A DNA stretch of 64,000 nt from Dyella lutea (GTDB taxonomy: Bacteria; Pseudomonadota; Gammaproteobacteria; Xanthomonadales; Rhodanobacteraceae): NCBI RefSeq assembly GCF_024158035.1, contig NZ_JAMZEK010000002.1:620001-684000 (forward strand). Direction: 5' to 3'. This document shows positions 52,016 to 62,692 of the stretch, piece after piece; position 1 is the first letter of the stretch; each line of letters begins with the position of its first letter. The notes under the pieces are model-generated. The model did no database searches. It saw only the letters and a program-made list of their open reading frames with translations, and was not told where the DNA came from. Position numbers and translations under genes: made by a program.

Positions 52016-52055
52016 ATTACGTTCGTAATTTCCATTTGGATTACGGTCGTAATCC
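52016..52055 (+). promoter_or_regulatory. Two tandem palindromic operators before the TonB-C-like lipoprotein gene
   Basis: Palindrome 1 is ATTACG-TT-CGTAAT (52016-52029); palindrome 2 is GGATTACG-GT-CGTAATCC (52038-52055). Their centres are 24 bases apart and the second ends three bases before the GGAGG ribosome binding site. The shared half-site ATTACG in inverted pairs indicates a dimeric repressor. The form resembles BlaI/MecI-type operators (inference); no such regulator is in the window. The segment is clearly more AT-rich than its surroundings. Confidence 0.75.
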
Positions 52056-52068
52056 TTTGGAGGCATCA

Positions 52069-52626
52069 ATGGTTCGCAAAGGGGTGAGAGGGGTGGGACG
52101 GCAGCTGGCAGTGGCCTTCGTTGCGACGGCGCTCGGTGCCTGCGCGCACGCGCCTGCGCGCCCGGACATGCACCCCGCCAACCGGGGCGACGCGTCCTGG
52201 CATGCGGTCGAGCAGCCGGATACGGTGCATTACCAGCTGGCGCTTGGTGAGGTATCCAGCGGCGGCAAGCCACTGGCGCGGGTGACGCCGGCCTATCCCG
52301 CATCGCGGCTGCAGGCCTGCGTGCCGGTGGTGGACGTCATCGCGAAGCTGATCGTCGATACCTCCGGCAAGGTCACCGAGGTACGTCCCGGCGACGCCGA
52401 TGCCGCGGCGCCGGGTCTGCGGCCTTTCCTCGCCGCGACCCGGGAGGCGGCATTGCGATGGCGGTTCGATCCGCTGCAGATCGACCACTGGTCAGCCGAC
52501 GCCAACGGCGAGAGCCATGTGGTGGACAGCCGGACCGAGCCGTTCAGCCTGGACTACGTGTTCCGCTTCACCTGCCACAGTGGCCGTGCGCGGGTCAGCG
52601 TGGACGACCAGGCCGCGGCCGGCTGA
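52069..52626 (+). CDS. Lipoprotein with TonB C-terminal-like domain
   Basis: A 185-residue protein with signal peptide and lipobox LGAC^AHAP. The region TPAYPASRLQACVPVVDVI followed by AKLIVDTSGKVTEVRPGDAD and TREAALRWRFDPLQ has the pattern of the TonB C-terminal domain (P-x-YP, V-x-G-V/V-V, G-x-V, A...W.F.P), without a membrane anchor or Pro-rich spacer, so it is not a working TonB. Such proteins often accompany BlaR1/M56-BlaI systems in Xanthomonadales (recalled). GGAGG precedes the ATG, and two palindromic operators lie immediately upstream. Confidence 0.82.
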   Translation: MVRKGVRGVGRQLAVAFVATALGACAHAPARPDMHPANRGDASWHAVEQPDTVHYQLALGEVSSGGKPLARVTPAYPASRLQACVPVVDVIAKLIVDTSGKVTEVRPGDADAAAPGLRPFLAATREAALRWRFDPLQIDHWSADANGESHVVDSRTEPFSLDYVFRFTCHSGRARVSVDDQAAAG

Positions 52627-53418
52627 TCAGTCTGCCGTATCGAAACGGTAGATGTCCATGGCGAGGAAGCCCAGGTCCACGCCGGCATCCAGTCGCTGCG
52701 CGGCTGCCCTTTCGCCGGCGGCACCCAGCGCCACGAACAGCGGCAGCAGGTGTTCGTCGGTGGGGTGGGCGCGTTCGGCGAACGGCGCCTGGCGGCGATA
52801 GTCGAGCAGGGCGGCGGTATCGCCCCGCGCCAGTTGCTGTCCGATCCAGCCGACGAAGGGCTGCACGTACGGTGCCTGGTGGTTGGCGTCGTAGCCGGCG
52901 CCGAAATCGTGCAGGTTGTGGGTGATCGAGCCGGAACCGATCAGCAGCACGCCCTCTTCGCGAAGACCGGCCAGTGCGCGCCCCACGGCGTACTGGTGCG
53001 CCGGCCCGAGCATCGGCTGGATCGACAGCGGTACCACCGGAATGTCGGCTTCGGGGTACATCAGCCGCAGCGGTACCCAGATGCCGTGATCGAGCCCGCG
53101 TTGCGGATCGACATGCGCCGCCAGTCCTGCCTGGTCGAGCCGTTCCGCGATGCGCGCGGCCAGCCCGGGGTCGCCCGGTGCGGGGTAGCGCAGTTCGTAG
53201 AGCGCGGGGGGGAAACCGCCGAAATCGTGCACGGTCGTTGGTTGCGCTGCGCCGCCGACGAGGGGCTGCCGCGCCAGATAGTGGGCGCTGGCCACGACGA
53301 TCGCGCGCGGACGCGGGAGCGCCGCGGCGAGTTCGGACAATCGGGTGCCGGTCAGGCCCGGCCGCAACGCAGTCATCGGCGAGCCGTGCGAGATGTAGAG
53401 GCTGGGCAGGTCGTTCAT
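52627..53418 (-). CDS. DODA-type extradiol ring-cleavage dioxygenase (LigB fold)
   Basis: A 263-residue protein starting MNDLPSLYISHGSPMTALRP, the opening of the YgiD/4,5-DOPA-dioxygenase family with the first metal histidine in ISHGSP. Others follow in VASAHYLARQP, GGLDHGIWVPLR-like RGLDHGIWVPLRLM and SITHNLHDF. The family uses one zinc or iron to open catechol rings. E. coli YgiD makes betalamic acid from DOPA in vitro, but natural substrates are unclear. A second ATG nine bases upstream (53427) is possible. It ends directly against the TonB-C-like gene. Confidence 0.92.
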   Translation of the reverse strand: MNDLPSLYISHGSPMTALRPGLTGTRLSELAAALPRPRAIVVASAHYLARQPLVGGAAQPTTVHDFGGFPPALYELRYPAPGDPGLAARIAERLDQAGLAAHVDPQRGLDHGIWVPLRLMYPEADIPVVPLSIQPMLGPAHQYAVGRALAGLREEGVLLIGSGSITHNLHDFGAGYDANHQAPYVQPFVGWIGQQLARGDTAALLDYRRQAPFAERAHPTDEHLLPLFVALGAAGERAAAQRLDAGVDLGFLAMDIYRFDTAD

Positions 53419-53498
53419 AACCTTCATGATGGGGGCGGATCGCGGCGCGTGCGCGGCTGGCCACGCGCACAGACTGTTGCCCCGCGCGAACGCCGGGC

Positions 53499-55088
53499 TC
53501 AGCGCTCGGTGGCGATCGCGGCCAGCCCCCGGCGCAGCGGATCCAGCAGCATGCCGTAATGGGTAGCGCGCGCCGTGTCCCGGCGCAGCGGCTGGCGCAC
53601 CTGCGAAGCGCTGGGCGTGCGCACGCTGCGCATGGCCCGGTGGAAGTCTAGGCAGGCCGGGTCGAACGGCAGGCCGCAGAAGTCGAGCAGGGCGCGGATT
53701 TCGTCCTCCGGCCGTTCCAGCAGCGCCTCGTAGCGCTGCACGCGCACGCGCTGCGGCCGGGCCGCCCGCCACGCAGCCATCGCCCGTTCGTAATCCTGGA
53801 TGTAGGCGGCGATGTCGGCCAGGTCGCAGGCGAAGTGCGGCAGCCGGTAGAACTGCTGCTTGAAGCACGACCAGCCCGCTTCCAGTGCGTCGCGCCGCGC
53901 GTCGACGATGCGCGCACCCGGCAGCATCGCGGCCAGCAGGGCGGTGTGCAGCCAGTTCTCCGGCAGCTTGTCGGTGTGCCGCGGGCGACGCGTGCGCCAG
54001 CGCGCGGTGCGTTCGAGATAGCGCCGGCCCAGCCGCGCCCAGTCCTCTGCGCCCGCCGCCGGTAGCCATGCCGGCAAGGGCTGACGGCGCCGGTTCGACT
54101 CCTCGGCGATCACCGCGTCGAGATCGTCCAGCTCGCTGGCGCCCGCCACCTGCGGATGCGCGGCGAGGATCTGCTCGAACAGCGTGGAGCCCGAACGCGG
54201 CAGCCCGACGATGAAGATCACCTCGTCGCCCAGCGCCGGATCGGCGGGCGCGGGCAGGTGTCGCGTGGTCTCGACCAGCTGCGCCACGTATGCGCTGAAG
54301 CCCGCTGCCTGCCACGGCGCGAGCCGGCGCATGCGGGCGTTGGCCTCGGCCAGCGCGGCGAACGCCTCGGGATGGCGTCCGTGGTCCTCCAGCGCCTTGC
54401 CCAGCGCGAAGCCCATCGCGATGCGGTCGCTGTCGACGAGGTCCGGCCGCGCCAGCTGCGCCTGCAGTGCCGCGACGTCCCCGGTGGAGAGTGGCTGTGT
54501 CTTGATGTTGCCCAGCCCGCGCCAGGCGTCGCCGCAGGCCGGGTGCACGGCGAGCGCGGCGCGGTAATGCGCGGCGGCGTCCCCGAAGCGGCCCAGGTGC
54601 ACCAGCGCGTCGCCGGACAGGATGTGCGCCGGCAGCAGGTCCGGCGCCAGCGTGGCGGCTCGTTCCAGCGCGCGTACGGCGTCCTCGCTGTTGCCGAGCT
54701 GCTGCAGGTTGCGGCCCAGGTTGAACCAGGCCATCGGGTAGTCGGGCGCCACGACACAGGCCTGGCGCCAGGTGGTCAGCGCTTCGTCCGTGTCACCGCG
54801 CTGGGCGAGCGCGCTGGCCAGGTCGTTCATCACCAGCGCGTCGTCGGGGGCCAGCGCCAGCGCCCGGCGCAGGACGGCGGTGGCCTCGTCGAAGCGGCCG
54901 CGGCGGGTTGCGGCGATGCCCTTGAGCCGCAGCACCTCGGCCTGCCGGGGCACCAGGCGATGCAGCTGGTCGAGCAGGCGCTCGGCGGCGTCGAACTGGC
55001 CGTCGCGGATCGCCCGGGCGGCGGCGTGCAGCTGTTCGCGCTCGCAGGCCGAGAGGCCGTGCATGCGCGGATCCGGGGCGGCGTTCAT
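53499..55088 (-). CDS. TPR-repeat sulfotransferase family protein
   Basis: A 529-residue protein in two parts. Residues 1-240 carry about six TPRs (for example VLRLKGIAATRRGRFDEATA and AWFNLGRNLQQLGNSEDAV). Residues about 285-500 form a PAPS-dependent sulfotransferase domain with the 5'-phosphosulfate loop FIVGLPRSGSTLFEQIL and KLPENWLHTALLAAMLPGAR further on. Proteins of this build resemble tyrosyl-protein sulfotransferases; in bacteria the acceptor is unknown. No signal peptide. Confidence 0.9.
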   Translation of the reverse strand: MNAAPDPRMHGLSACEREQLHAAARAIRDGQFDAAERLLDQLHRLVPRQAEVLRLKGIAATRRGRFDEATAVLRRALALAPDDALVMNDLASALAQRGDTDEALTTWRQACVVAPDYPMAWFNLGRNLQQLGNSEDAVRALERAATLAPDLLPAHILSGDALVHLGRFGDAAAHYRAALAVHPACGDAWRGLGNIKTQPLSTGDVAALQAQLARPDLVDSDRIAMGFALGKALEDHGRHPEAFAALAEANARMRRLAPWQAAGFSAYVAQLVETTRHLPAPADPALGDEVIFIVGLPRSGSTLFEQILAAHPQVAGASELDDLDAVIAEESNRRRQPLPAWLPAAGAEDWARLGRRYLERTARWRTRRPRHTDKLPENWLHTALLAAMLPGARIVDARRDALEAGWSCFKQQFYRLPHFACDLADIAAYIQDYERAMAAWRAARPQRVRVQRYEALLERPEDEIRALLDFCGLPFDPACLDFHRAMRSVRTPSASQVRQPLRRDTARATHYGMLLDPLRRGLAAIATER

Positions 55089-55158
55089 GCGGTAGGGCGA
55101 GAGCAGGTCATCGCACGATGTTACGTGCCGCGTGTCGTTGTCGGCGAGTCCCTCTCAC

Positions 55159-55187
55159 CAAAAAAACACCGCGCCGTGGCGCGGTGT
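55159..55187 (-). terminator. Rho-independent terminator after deaD
   Basis: A 10-bp stem ACACCGCGCC/GGCGCGGTGT with a minimal loop; on the minus strand it runs directly into eight Ts. It lies eight bases after the deaD stop codon. Confidence 0.92.
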
Positions 55188-55194
55188 CGGGAGC

Positions 55195-57024
<1,830 letters not shown>

Positions 57025-57137
57025 GGGGAACCTCGGGGTGGCACGCCGGTCGGCGTGCGGGAGAATGACGGCTATTGTAGCAGTCCGCGGGCCGCCGGCC
57101 CGCGCCGCAATACGTTCAAGGCACAGGAGATTCAGGC

Positions 57138-57887
57138 ATGGCGAAGCGTCTGGTGGGCAAGGTGGCGCTGGTGACCGGGGCGTCCTCGGGCATCGGCGAA
57201 GCGACGGCAATCGCGGTGGCCGAGGAGGGTGCGCGGGTCGCGGTGACCGCGCGCCGCCGCGACCGGTTGGAAAAGCTGGCGGAAACCCTCGCCGGGCTGG
57301 GTGCCGAGCCGCTGGTGCTGGAGGCCGACCTGCTCGATGAAACCGAGGCACAGCGCGTGGTGCGCGAGACCGAGATGCACTACGGACGTCTGGACGTCCT
57401 GGTCAACAACGCCGGCGTGATGTACCTGGAGCCGGTGGCCGAGGCCGATCTTGGCCGCTGGCGCCGGATGCTGGAACTCAACGTGCTCAGCCTGATCGCT
57501 TCGACCCAGGCGGCGCTGGCCGGCATGACCGCGCGCGGCGACGGTCACATCGTCAACGTCTCCTCCACCGCCGGGCGCATCGCCAACCCCAACGCGGCCG
57601 CCTACTCGGCGACCAAGTTCGGCGTGGTGGCGTTTTCCGAGGCCCTGCGCCGCGAGGTCTACAGGCACGGCATCCGCGTCACCGTGATCGAACCGGGCGT
57701 GGTGGAAACCGAGCTGCGCGACCATATCGGTCACGCTGCGACCAGGGATGCGCTGAACGCATGGGCCGACAGCATGCGCCAGCTGCAGTCGCGCGACGTG
57801 GCCGAGGCCATCGCGTTCTGCGTCACCCGGCCGCCGCACGTGAACATCAACGAATTGCTGATGCGACCCACCGACCAGGAGCGTTGA
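57138..57887 (+). CDS. Short-chain dehydrogenase/reductase
   Basis: A 249-residue classical SDR. Cofactor motif GASSGIGEATA (residues 14-24), NNAG at 90-93, and catalytic N115, S143, Y156 and K160 (YSATK). ARRRDR after the second strand suggests NADP(H). The sequence resembles the YdfG/serine-3-dehydrogenase group that reduces 3-hydroxy acids or semialdehydes. AGGAGA ribosome binding site. It is followed by fghA after 68 bases. Confidence 0.92.
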   Translation: MAKRLVGKVALVTGASSGIGEATAIAVAEEGARVAVTARRRDRLEKLAETLAGLGAEPLVLEADLLDETEAQRVVRETEMHYGRLDVLVNNAGVMYLEPVAEADLGRWRRMLELNVLSLIASTQAALAGMTARGDGHIVNVSSTAGRIANPNAAAYSATKFGVVAFSEALRREVYRHGIRVTVIEPGVVETELRDHIGHAATRDALNAWADSMRQLQSRDVAEAIAFCVTRPPHVNINELLMRPTDQER

Positions 57888-57955
57888 GCTTGGCGGCCGG
57901 CTCGCTTGGGAGGCAGGGGTATGATCGGCCTTTGGCCAAGCTCCAGGAGGCAAGG

Positions 57956-58804
57956 ATGAGCAGCTTCGAGACCCTTTCCGAGCAGGCGTGCTTTGGCGGC
58001 GTACAGGGCTTCTACCGGCACGAGTCGACCGCGTGCGGTGGGCCGATGCGCTTCGCCATCTACCAGCCGCCGCAGGTGGTGCAGGGCCGAAGGCCGGTGC
58101 TGTACTACCTGGCCGGACTCACCTGCACCGAGGAGACCGCCACCATCAAGGCCGGTGCGCAGCGGCTCGCCGCGCAGTACGGCATGGTGCTGGTGATGCC
58201 GGACACCAGTCCGCGCGACACCGGCATCGAGAGTGCCACCGGTGACTGGGAGTTCGGCGAAGGGGCCGGCTTCTACGTCGATGCCACGCAGGCGCCGTAT
58301 GCCGGCCGGTTTCGCATGTACAGCTACGTGGTCGAAGAGCTGCCGGCGCTGGTCGCGCGGCATTTTCCGGTCGACCCCTCCCGCAGCAGCATCTTCGGCC
58401 ACTCGATGGGTGGCCACGGCGCGCTGACCATCGCGCTGCGCCATCCGGATCGCTATCGCTCGGTGTCGGCTTTCGCGCCGATCGTGGCGCCCAGCCAGGT
58501 GCCGTGGGGGCGCAAGGCGCTGCCGCGCTATCTGGGCGAGGACCGTGCAGCCTGGGCCGACTACGACGCCTGCGAGCTGGTCGCGCGGCAGACCTTCCCC
58601 GGCACGATCCTCATCGACCAGGGCGAGGCGGACAAATTCCTCGAGGGCCAGCTCAGGCCGGAGCTGTTCGACCAGGCCTGCGCGGAAGCGGGGCAGGCGC
58701 TGCTGCTGCGTCGGCATCCCGGCTACGACCACAGCTACTGGTTCATCAGTACCTTCGTCGAGGACCACCTGCGCCACCATGCGCAGGCGCTCGAGCTGGC
58801 GTGA
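57956..58804 (+). CDS. fghA: S-formylglutathione hydrolase
   Basis: A 282-residue esterase D family enzyme that hydrolyses S-formylglutathione to formate and glutathione in formaldehyde detoxification. Triad S150 (FGHSMGGHGAL), D226 (DQGEADKFL) and H259 (PGYDHSYWF); oxyanion segment YYLAGLTCTEETA. Full length with AGGAGG ribosome binding site. The usual partner, glutathione-dependent formaldehyde dehydrogenase, is not in the window. Confidence 0.96.
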   Translation: MSSFETLSEQACFGGVQGFYRHESTACGGPMRFAIYQPPQVVQGRRPVLYYLAGLTCTEETATIKAGAQRLAAQYGMVLVMPDTSPRDTGIESATGDWEFGEGAGFYVDATQAPYAGRFRMYSYVVEELPALVARHFPVDPSRSSIFGHSMGGHGALTIALRHPDRYRSVSAFAPIVAPSQVPWGRKALPRYLGEDRAAWADYDACELVARQTFPGTILIDQGEADKFLEGQLRPELFDQACAEAGQALLLRRHPGYDHSYWFISTFVEDHLRHHAQALELA

Positions 58805-59352
58805 GCGGTGGAATCGCCTGGCGCACGGCGCGCTTGTCCTGTCGTCTCGCCAAGCCCGACGACGCCGGAGCGCTGTGGCGCTATCGCACGGCCAATCGCG
58901 ACCATCTGGCACCGTGGGAGCCCCTGCGCGACGAGGCCTATTACACGCCCGCCCACAGTCGGCGGACGCTGGAGGAGTGGATGCTCGGCGTGGCGCAGGA
59001 TCGCGCCTATCCGATCCTGATGTTCGATCCGGACGAGCGCGAAGTGCTCGGCAGCTTCACCTTCTCGAACGTGGTGCGAGGTCCCTTCTTGGCCTGCCTG
59101 CTGGGCTACGGCCTGGCGGCAGCGCAGGAGGGCCGTGGATTGATGCGTGAAGCGCTGGCGCCGGCACTGGACTGGGCCTTCGACGCGCTGGGCCTGCATC
59201 GGGTAATGGCCAACTACCTGCCGCGCAACGAGCGCAGCGGCCGGCTGCTAGCCTCGCTGGGGTTCGAGCGGGAGGGACTGGCGCGGCGCTACCTGCAGAT
59301 CGCCGGCGTGTGGGAAGACCACGTACTCACGGCGAAGATCGCACCGGATTGA
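58801..59352 (+). CDS. RimJ-like GNAT acetyltransferase
   Basis: A 183-residue acetyltransferase starting at a GTG that overlaps the fghA stop by four bases (GTGA). RLAKPDDAGALWRYRTANRD, LGYGLAAAQEGRGLMREA (acetyl-CoA motif A) and HRVMANYLPRNERSGRLLA with GFEREGLARRYLQI match RimJ, which acetylates ribosomal protein S5. Probably co-transcribed with fghA. Confidence 0.92.
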   Translation: MSGGIAWRTARLSCRLAKPDDAGALWRYRTANRDHLAPWEPLRDEAYYTPAHSRRTLEEWMLGVAQDRAYPILMFDPDEREVLGSFTFSNVVRGPFLACLLGYGLAAAQEGRGLMREALAPALDWAFDALGLHRVMANYLPRNERSGRLLASLGFEREGLARRYLQIAGVWEDHVLTAKIAPD

Positions 59353-59355
59353 ACG

Positions 59356-59385
59356 GCGTGGCGGCACGTTGCCGTGCCGCCACGC
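59356..59385. terminator. Strong hairpin between convergent GNAT and rhlE genes
   Basis: A perfect 13-bp GC-rich stem, GCGTGGCGGCACG and its complement, over a TTGC loop, lies three bases after the GNAT stop and 12 bases from the rhlE stop. No U-tract follows on either strand, so it may act as a transcript-end stabiliser or a U-tract-less terminator. Confidence 0.6.
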
Positions 59386-59397
59386 GATGGAACGATC

Positions 59398-60732
59398 TCA
59401 GGCCTTGGCCGCCGGACGCCCGCGCCGACGGCGCGAGCGGTTGCCCGCGGCGTGTTCGCCGGCGGCTCCGGCCTGCACGTGGCCGTGCGGGCGATGGCTC
59501 GGGCTGGCCTTGCCCTGGCCCGAAGGCCGGTTGCCCGGACGGCCCTGCCGCTGTCCGCCCTGCGCCGGCTTGGGCGCGCCGGCGTCCAGCCGCAGCGGCG
59601 CCGACGGTTCGAAACCGGCGACCGGATCGATCGCGATCTCCTGCTTGACCAGCCGGAGGATGTCGCGCAGCAGGCCCGACTCGTCGTGGCTGACCAGCGA
59701 TACCGCCAGGCCGGTGGAACCGGCGCGGCCGGTGCGGCCGATGCGGTGCACGTAGTCCTCGGCGACCATCGGCAGGTCGAAGTTGATCACCATCGGCAGC
59801 TGGTCGATGTCGATGCCGCGGGCGGCGATGTCGGTGGCCACCAGCACGGTGATCCGGCCACTCTTGAAGTCGCTCAGGGCGCGGGTGCGGGCATTCTGGC
59901 TCTTGTTGCCGTGGATCGCCGCGGCGCGCACGCCGGACACCTCCAGGAACTTCACCAGCTTGTCGGCGCCGTGCTTGGTGCGGCTGAACACGAGGGTCTG
60001 GCGACGGCTGTCGCCGGCCAGCACGTGCAGCAGCAGATCGCGCTTGCGCGCCGCGTCCACCGGGTGCACGTGGTGGCTGACCAGCGGCGCCACGGTGTTC
60101 GGCGGGGTCACCGAGACTTCCTTCGGCTCGCGCATGAACTGCATGGCCAGCGCCTTGATCGCCGGGGCGAAGGTGGCCGAGAACAACAGCGTCTGGCGCT
60201 GCTTCGGCAGGGCCGAGAGCACGCGCTTGAGCGCTGGCAGGAAGCCCATGTCGAGCATGCGGTCGGCCTCGTCCAGCACCAGCATGTCGATGCCGCCGAG
60301 GTCGATCGTGCGCTGCTGCATGTGGTCGATCAGCCGGCCCGGGGTGGCGATCACCACGTCCACGCCGCGGCGCAGCGCGTTGATCTGCGGACCCATGCCG
60401 ACGCCACCGAAGATGGTGGTGGTGGTCACGCGCACGTACTTGGCGTAGTCGCGGAAGTTGTCGTTAACCTGGGCGGCCAGTTCGCGGGTCGGGGTGAGCA
60501 CCAGCACGCGCGGGCGGCGGGTCTGGGTGGCGCCGGCGCCGATCAGCTTGTGGATCACCGGCAGGGCGAAAGCGGCGGTCTTGCCGGTGCCGGTCTGGGC
60601 GGCGGCCAGCAGGTCGTGGCCGGCAATCACCAGCGGAATGGAGCCGGCCTGCACCGGCGTGGGTTCGGCGTAGCCCTGGTCGGTCAGCGCACGCAGCAAC
60701 GCGGGCGCAAGGCCCAGCGATTCGAAGGACAT
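59398..60732 (-). CDS. rhlE: DEAD-box RNA helicase RhlE
   Basis: A 444-residue helicase starting MSFESLGLAPALLRALTDQG, the RhlE opening. Core motifs: GYAEPTPVQAGSIP (Q), AQTGTGKTAAFALP (I), TPTRELAAQV (Ia), VLDEADRML (II), FSATF (III), VATDIAARGIDI (V), HRIGRTGRAG (VI). The C-terminal tail is short, basic and Gly/Arg rich. RhlE assists ribosome maturation and RNA turnover. AGGAG ribosome binding site six bases before the ATG. Confidence 0.94.
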   Translation of the reverse strand: MSFESLGLAPALLRALTDQGYAEPTPVQAGSIPLVIAGHDLLAAAQTGTGKTAAFALPVIHKLIGAGATQTRRPRVLVLTPTRELAAQVNDNFRDYAKYVRVTTTTIFGGVGMGPQINALRRGVDVVIATPGRLIDHMQQRTIDLGGIDMLVLDEADRMLDMGFLPALKRVLSALPKQRQTLLFSATFAPAIKALAMQFMREPKEVSVTPPNTVAPLVSHHVHPVDAARKRDLLLHVLAGDSRRQTLVFSRTKHGADKLVKFLEVSGVRAAAIHGNKSQNARTRALSDFKSGRITVLVATDIAARGIDIDQLPMVINFDLPMVAEDYVHRIGRTGRAGSTGLAVSLVSHDESGLLRDILRLVKQEIAIDPVAGFEPSAPLRLDAGAPKPAQGGQRQGRPGNRPSGQGKASPSHRPHGHVQAGAAGEHAAGNRSRRRRGRPAAKA

Positions 60733-61109
60733 GGAAACTCCTGAGGTGGCCCTTCGCGCTCCCTGATACCGCGCGCCAGGCAATGAAAATCAGCGGCTGC
60801 GCACCGGGGAAGGTGGGCTGGCCGGGTGTCGCGCGCGCTACCGGGGTGGGGAAATTGGCAAGGGTTCGACCCTCGCCACGATCTCCGCTAGGGAGTCGGG
60901 GGCGTCTACGAGCCGGCGTAGTGTAGCCCAATGCGCCGGGTGATGCTCGTGCCAGGGCGATGGCGGGCGGTGCGGGAGCCTTTCCTGCCGCGGCGCGGCC
61001 ATGTCGGGGCAGCGGAGCGGCGGTTGGGCCAGAATGGCGGGGCTCCCGGATCGGGATGCGGGCAGTTCCTCTGAAGATATTTCCACAGTGACGTGAAAAG
61101 GAGGCAGCA
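60733..61109. other. Intergenic gap between rhlE and the EF-hand gene
   Basis: 377 bases between divergent genes. A TACACT -10-like box for rhlE lies at 60920-60925 on the minus strand, without a good -35. I see no RNA gene, cold-shock-box pattern or repeat that I can support. Confidence 0.5.
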
Positions 61110-61412
61110 ATGACCTACGCCAAGTCAGGCCTGTTGGTGGCCCTGTGGTATGCGATGTGGACGATCCCTGCGGTGGCGGCGCCGACGGTACAGCCGGGAG
61201 TGCGGAACCCTGGCGCCACGAATGCCCCCTCGTTTGGGGACCTCGACAAGAATCACGACGGCAAGCTGGTCCGAAGCGAGATTCCGAAGGATGAACCTGC
61301 CCTCAAGCAGCTTCGCGCGCACTTCCACGAGGCGGACCTGGACGGCAACGGCTCGCTGTCGAAGGAGGAATACCAGCGCTACGTTTCCAACATCATTTCC
61401 GGTGGCGTCTGA
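61110..61412 (+). CDS. Exported EF-hand calcium-binding protein
   Basis: A 100-residue protein with a Sec signal peptide (to about AVAA^PTV) and two canonical EF-hand loops: D46-K-N48-H-D50-G-K52...E57 and D76-L-D78-G-N80-G-S82...E87. Small periplasmic EF-hand proteins of this kind are common in Xanthomonadales (EfhP-like); the function is probably calcium sensing or buffering in the envelope. AAGGAGG ribosome binding site. Confidence 0.92.
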   Translation: MTYAKSGLLVALWYAMWTIPAVAAPTVQPGVRNPGATNAPSFGDLDKNHDGKLVRSEIPKDEPALKQLRAHFHEADLDGNGSLSKEEYQRYVSNIISGGV

Positions 61413-61453
61413 TCGGGGATTCCGGACCTGCCAGGTCACGCGGGGGAGTGGAG

Positions 61454-61479
61454 GAAGCCGGCCCGGAGAGGCCGGCTTC
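61454..61479. terminator. Hairpin between the EF-hand and M4 peptidase genes
   Basis: A 10-bp stem GAAGCCGGCC/GGCCGGCTTC with a CGGAGA loop lies between the convergent stops; on the plus strand it is followed by TTCAG. A short mixed T-tract makes it a moderate terminator. Confidence 0.55.
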
Positions 61480-61499
61480 TTCAGTCCGGGAGCCTTGCG

Positions 61500-62498
<999 letters not shown>

Positions 62499-62692
62499 GG
62501 TGGCCTTACCCGCACGGGTGCCACGGTGGGCCCGGTCCGCCGGGTGGTCCCCTCACCTGGCAGCGGCAGCATGAACCTGCGCCTGCCAGTAATTGCGAGT
62601 CAGCCGGAAATTCCGAACGCGCGCAGGTCGGGTGGGCTCCGGGCATGGCCGTGCTAGCCTCAGTGGCTGCATCAGGCCGGAGCTGCTGCCGC

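Noticed and set aside
60733-61109. Riboswitch or cold-shock leader before rhlE
   Set aside because: No conserved pattern or stable nested stems recognised.
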